The position numbers were made by a program, and so were the translations under genes. The notes below the pieces were generated by a model. It was not told where the DNA came from. It was given only the letters and a program-made list of their open reading frames with translations, and ran no database searches. This document shows positions 62,514-64,000 of a stretch of 64,000 bases of DNA, one piece after another; the stretch's first letter is position 1, and each line of letters starts with the position of its first letter. Source of the stretch: Ceratopteris richardii (Eukaryota; Streptophyta; Polypodiopsida; Polypodiales; Pteridaceae); contig CM035406.1 of assembly GCA_020310875.1 (NCBI GenBank), forward strand, positions 223,896,294-223,960,293, read 5' to 3'.

Positions 62514-63125
62514 AATCAAAGGACAACAAAAGAGACTCAAAAGAAGAATCAAAGTAGCTTTGAAGAAACTTCAAATAGTGAGAGAATGAGAATATCTTAG
62601 CCATGATGCAAATAACTAGAAGAAAATGAGGCACACATACCACATGGTACATAGATAATGAAAGTTTAAACTACATGAGCTCCAATAGAGAAATGTTTTG
62701 CCACTTGAATGAAACAAGCCACCAAGGTAATGTAGAGTCAAGAGATGACACAAAGCATAGGATCATAGAGATAACGGTTGTTTGTTTGGATAAAGATTAA
62801 AATACAAAGTGTCTCAAAGGTGTGTTTTATGTACGCACTATCTATTGTGATCAATCTTGTATCAACTAGATAGATGGTTGATAGAGGGTGTGTAATGAAG
62901 TTCAAAAACAAAGGATGATGTGTGGACGATTCATGGCAAGGGTACAAAGCTATAGCTAAAGGCAAACAAGAAGAATTGATATTCACCAAAGAGGTAGAAA
63001 TGTTGTATTATCTATTTGACATTTGGGAACAAGCAAATAGCTCAAGTAGTTTTGTGGCACAAGAGGATTGGCCACATAAACCTTCAAAAGGTGAAGGACA
63101 TGTAAAGGAGAGGTGTAATAAGTGG
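62514..63125 (+). mobile_element. Copia relic C, second copy of right piece
   Basis: Duplicate of 58287-58898, protease and pre-integrase remnants. Confidence 0.85.
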
Positions 63126-63735
63126 TGTTGGAACTCAAAGTCAAGCACAAGCATGGAAGCACATCAGAAAGGTGGAAACACACAAGAAGAAGGAGCACGT
63201 AGGGAGCTCCATGAAGTAACTGTCAACTTTTCATAAGAATCCCCTACAAAAATAGTGATTTCCATCACTAAAATCATTGTAAATACCATTTTCTATTTTG
63301 GTAGCTCCATTTTGTGCAAGCCGAGGAGTCCTCGAGCTTGAGGAGCATTAGAAGTACCATCGTACCAAATTTCATAATTTTTAGACTCCGTTTGAGCCCT
63401 CAAATAAGCCCTGGAACCTAATTTTTAACTAGGCCGGACACTAGGTCTGGACAGGGCCAAAACTAGTCAAAAAACTATAAAAAGAGCTAGAGAGCTCATT
63501 TTTGAGGTTAGCTTCTTGTAGATTTCAGTTTTGTAATAGATTTCTTTTTGTAATCAAAATCCTTCCATTGTTCCTCTCTTTGATCTTACCGTGTGCGCGT
63601 GTGTGTGTATGTGTGTGCATGTTTGTGTGCTTTCACTCACGCACTTGTGCCTTCACTTGCTCGTGGTCTTCATACCGGTCCTCACGTCTCCGCGGATTGA
63701 CAAGTAAAGGAGGTGGTGCTTACGCTTGAGCTACA
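63126..63735 (+). repeat. Q LTR, second copy
   Basis: Identical duplicate of 58899-59508; the primer site follows at 63744-63761. Confidence 0.93.
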
Positions 63736-64000
63736 CCAAATTTTGGCGCCGTTGCCGGGGAGAGAGCTTCGAGGACGAGCGTTGTGATGGTAAGATCGTA
63801 GATTTGCGACGTTGGAAGGTAAAAAAACTGTCATTTCAGTTCATTTTCTGTTTTTTCCTCTTCATCTTCATCATCATCATCATCTCCACCTTCTTCCATC
63901 TTCTTCTTCACAGAAATTTCTTGTTTTTAGTGCATTTTCACCATTTTCATACCATTTTTCATGCATTATTGTGTGGGAAGGAGTTAGGAGGTGCAAGGGA

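Larger units (their letters stand above)
60209..64000. repeat. 4227-bp tandem duplication, second copy (cut by window end)
   Basis: Contains the right 2.3 kb of X (to 62508, with its LTR at 62296-62508), the copia relic C piece (62514-63125), the Q LTR (63126-63735) and the start of the Q leader. The copy would finish near 64435, outside the window. Confidence 0.95.

Noticed and set aside
58899-63735. Tandem LTR elements sharing LTRs (LTR-interior-LTR-interior)
   Set aside because: The repeat breaks lie inside element X and inside the Q leader, not at LTR ends, and the 'interior' is made of X and copia relic C. A plain segmental duplication explains it.

Overview
The window looks like intergenic DNA of a land plant with a large, repeat-rich genome. 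I found no convincing host gene, rRNA, tRNA gene or CRISPR. The evidence for a plant is the set of Ty1/copia elements primed by initiator tRNA-Met (TGGTATCAGAGC), Ty3/gypsy-type elements primed by tRNA-Asp (TGGCGCCGTTGCCGGGGA), plant L1-type LINE 3' ends with an RVT zinc-binding domain, and satellite DNA built on TTTAGGG-like motifs. The clade (gymnosperm, fern or large-genome angiosperm) cannot be settled from the sequence.

Layout, left to right. 1-2260: unassigned DNA and a small copia RNase H relic. 2268-2530: CGTCGGTA/TACCGACG repeats resembling the subterminal region of a CACTA transposon. 2890-3650: an AG block followed by a CA/CATA block. 3690-5660: a higher-order satellite (305-bp unit made of two diverged halves) interrupted by an AT-rich 152-bp array. 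5661-9644: old copia relic A1 (minus strand) holding a complete miniature LTR element (T1, 5935-6830) whose LTR ends in a tRNA-like sequence. 10235-18758: old, apparently non-coding LTR element D (minus), itself interrupted by young copia A2 (11855-17008). 18759-22355: minisatellite, then unassigned DNA. 22356-23269: 5'-truncated LINE with a target-site duplication. 23480-24645: gypsy relic G1.

24648-41305 is a nest. A short piece of an A-family copia is split into three by copia B1 (24720-30835, which carries a TIR DNA transposon M1 in its gag) and by element P (30954-41284). P has LTRs, a tRNA-Asp primer site, gag and a polypurine tract, but instead of a recognisable pol it has about 4 kb of unfamiliar coding sequence. 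P is the best candidate here for something undescribed.

42290-50285: gypsy relic G2 (plus), copia B2 (minus) and gypsy relic G3 (minus). 51240-52615: a second LINE relic. 54400-58898: a copia gag/protease/integrase relic split by a complete non-coding LTR element X (54631-58281). 58899-60208: the LTR and leader of element Q, a relative of P. From 60209 to the window end the sequence repeats 55982 onward at a constant offset of 4227 bp with no difference that I could find.

Relative timing from LTR comparison and nesting: D and A1 are old; T1, P and X are intermediate (P and T1 LTR pairs differ by roughly 5%); A2 is very young (one LTR difference in 230 bp). The 4227-bp duplication is either very recent or an assembly artefact.
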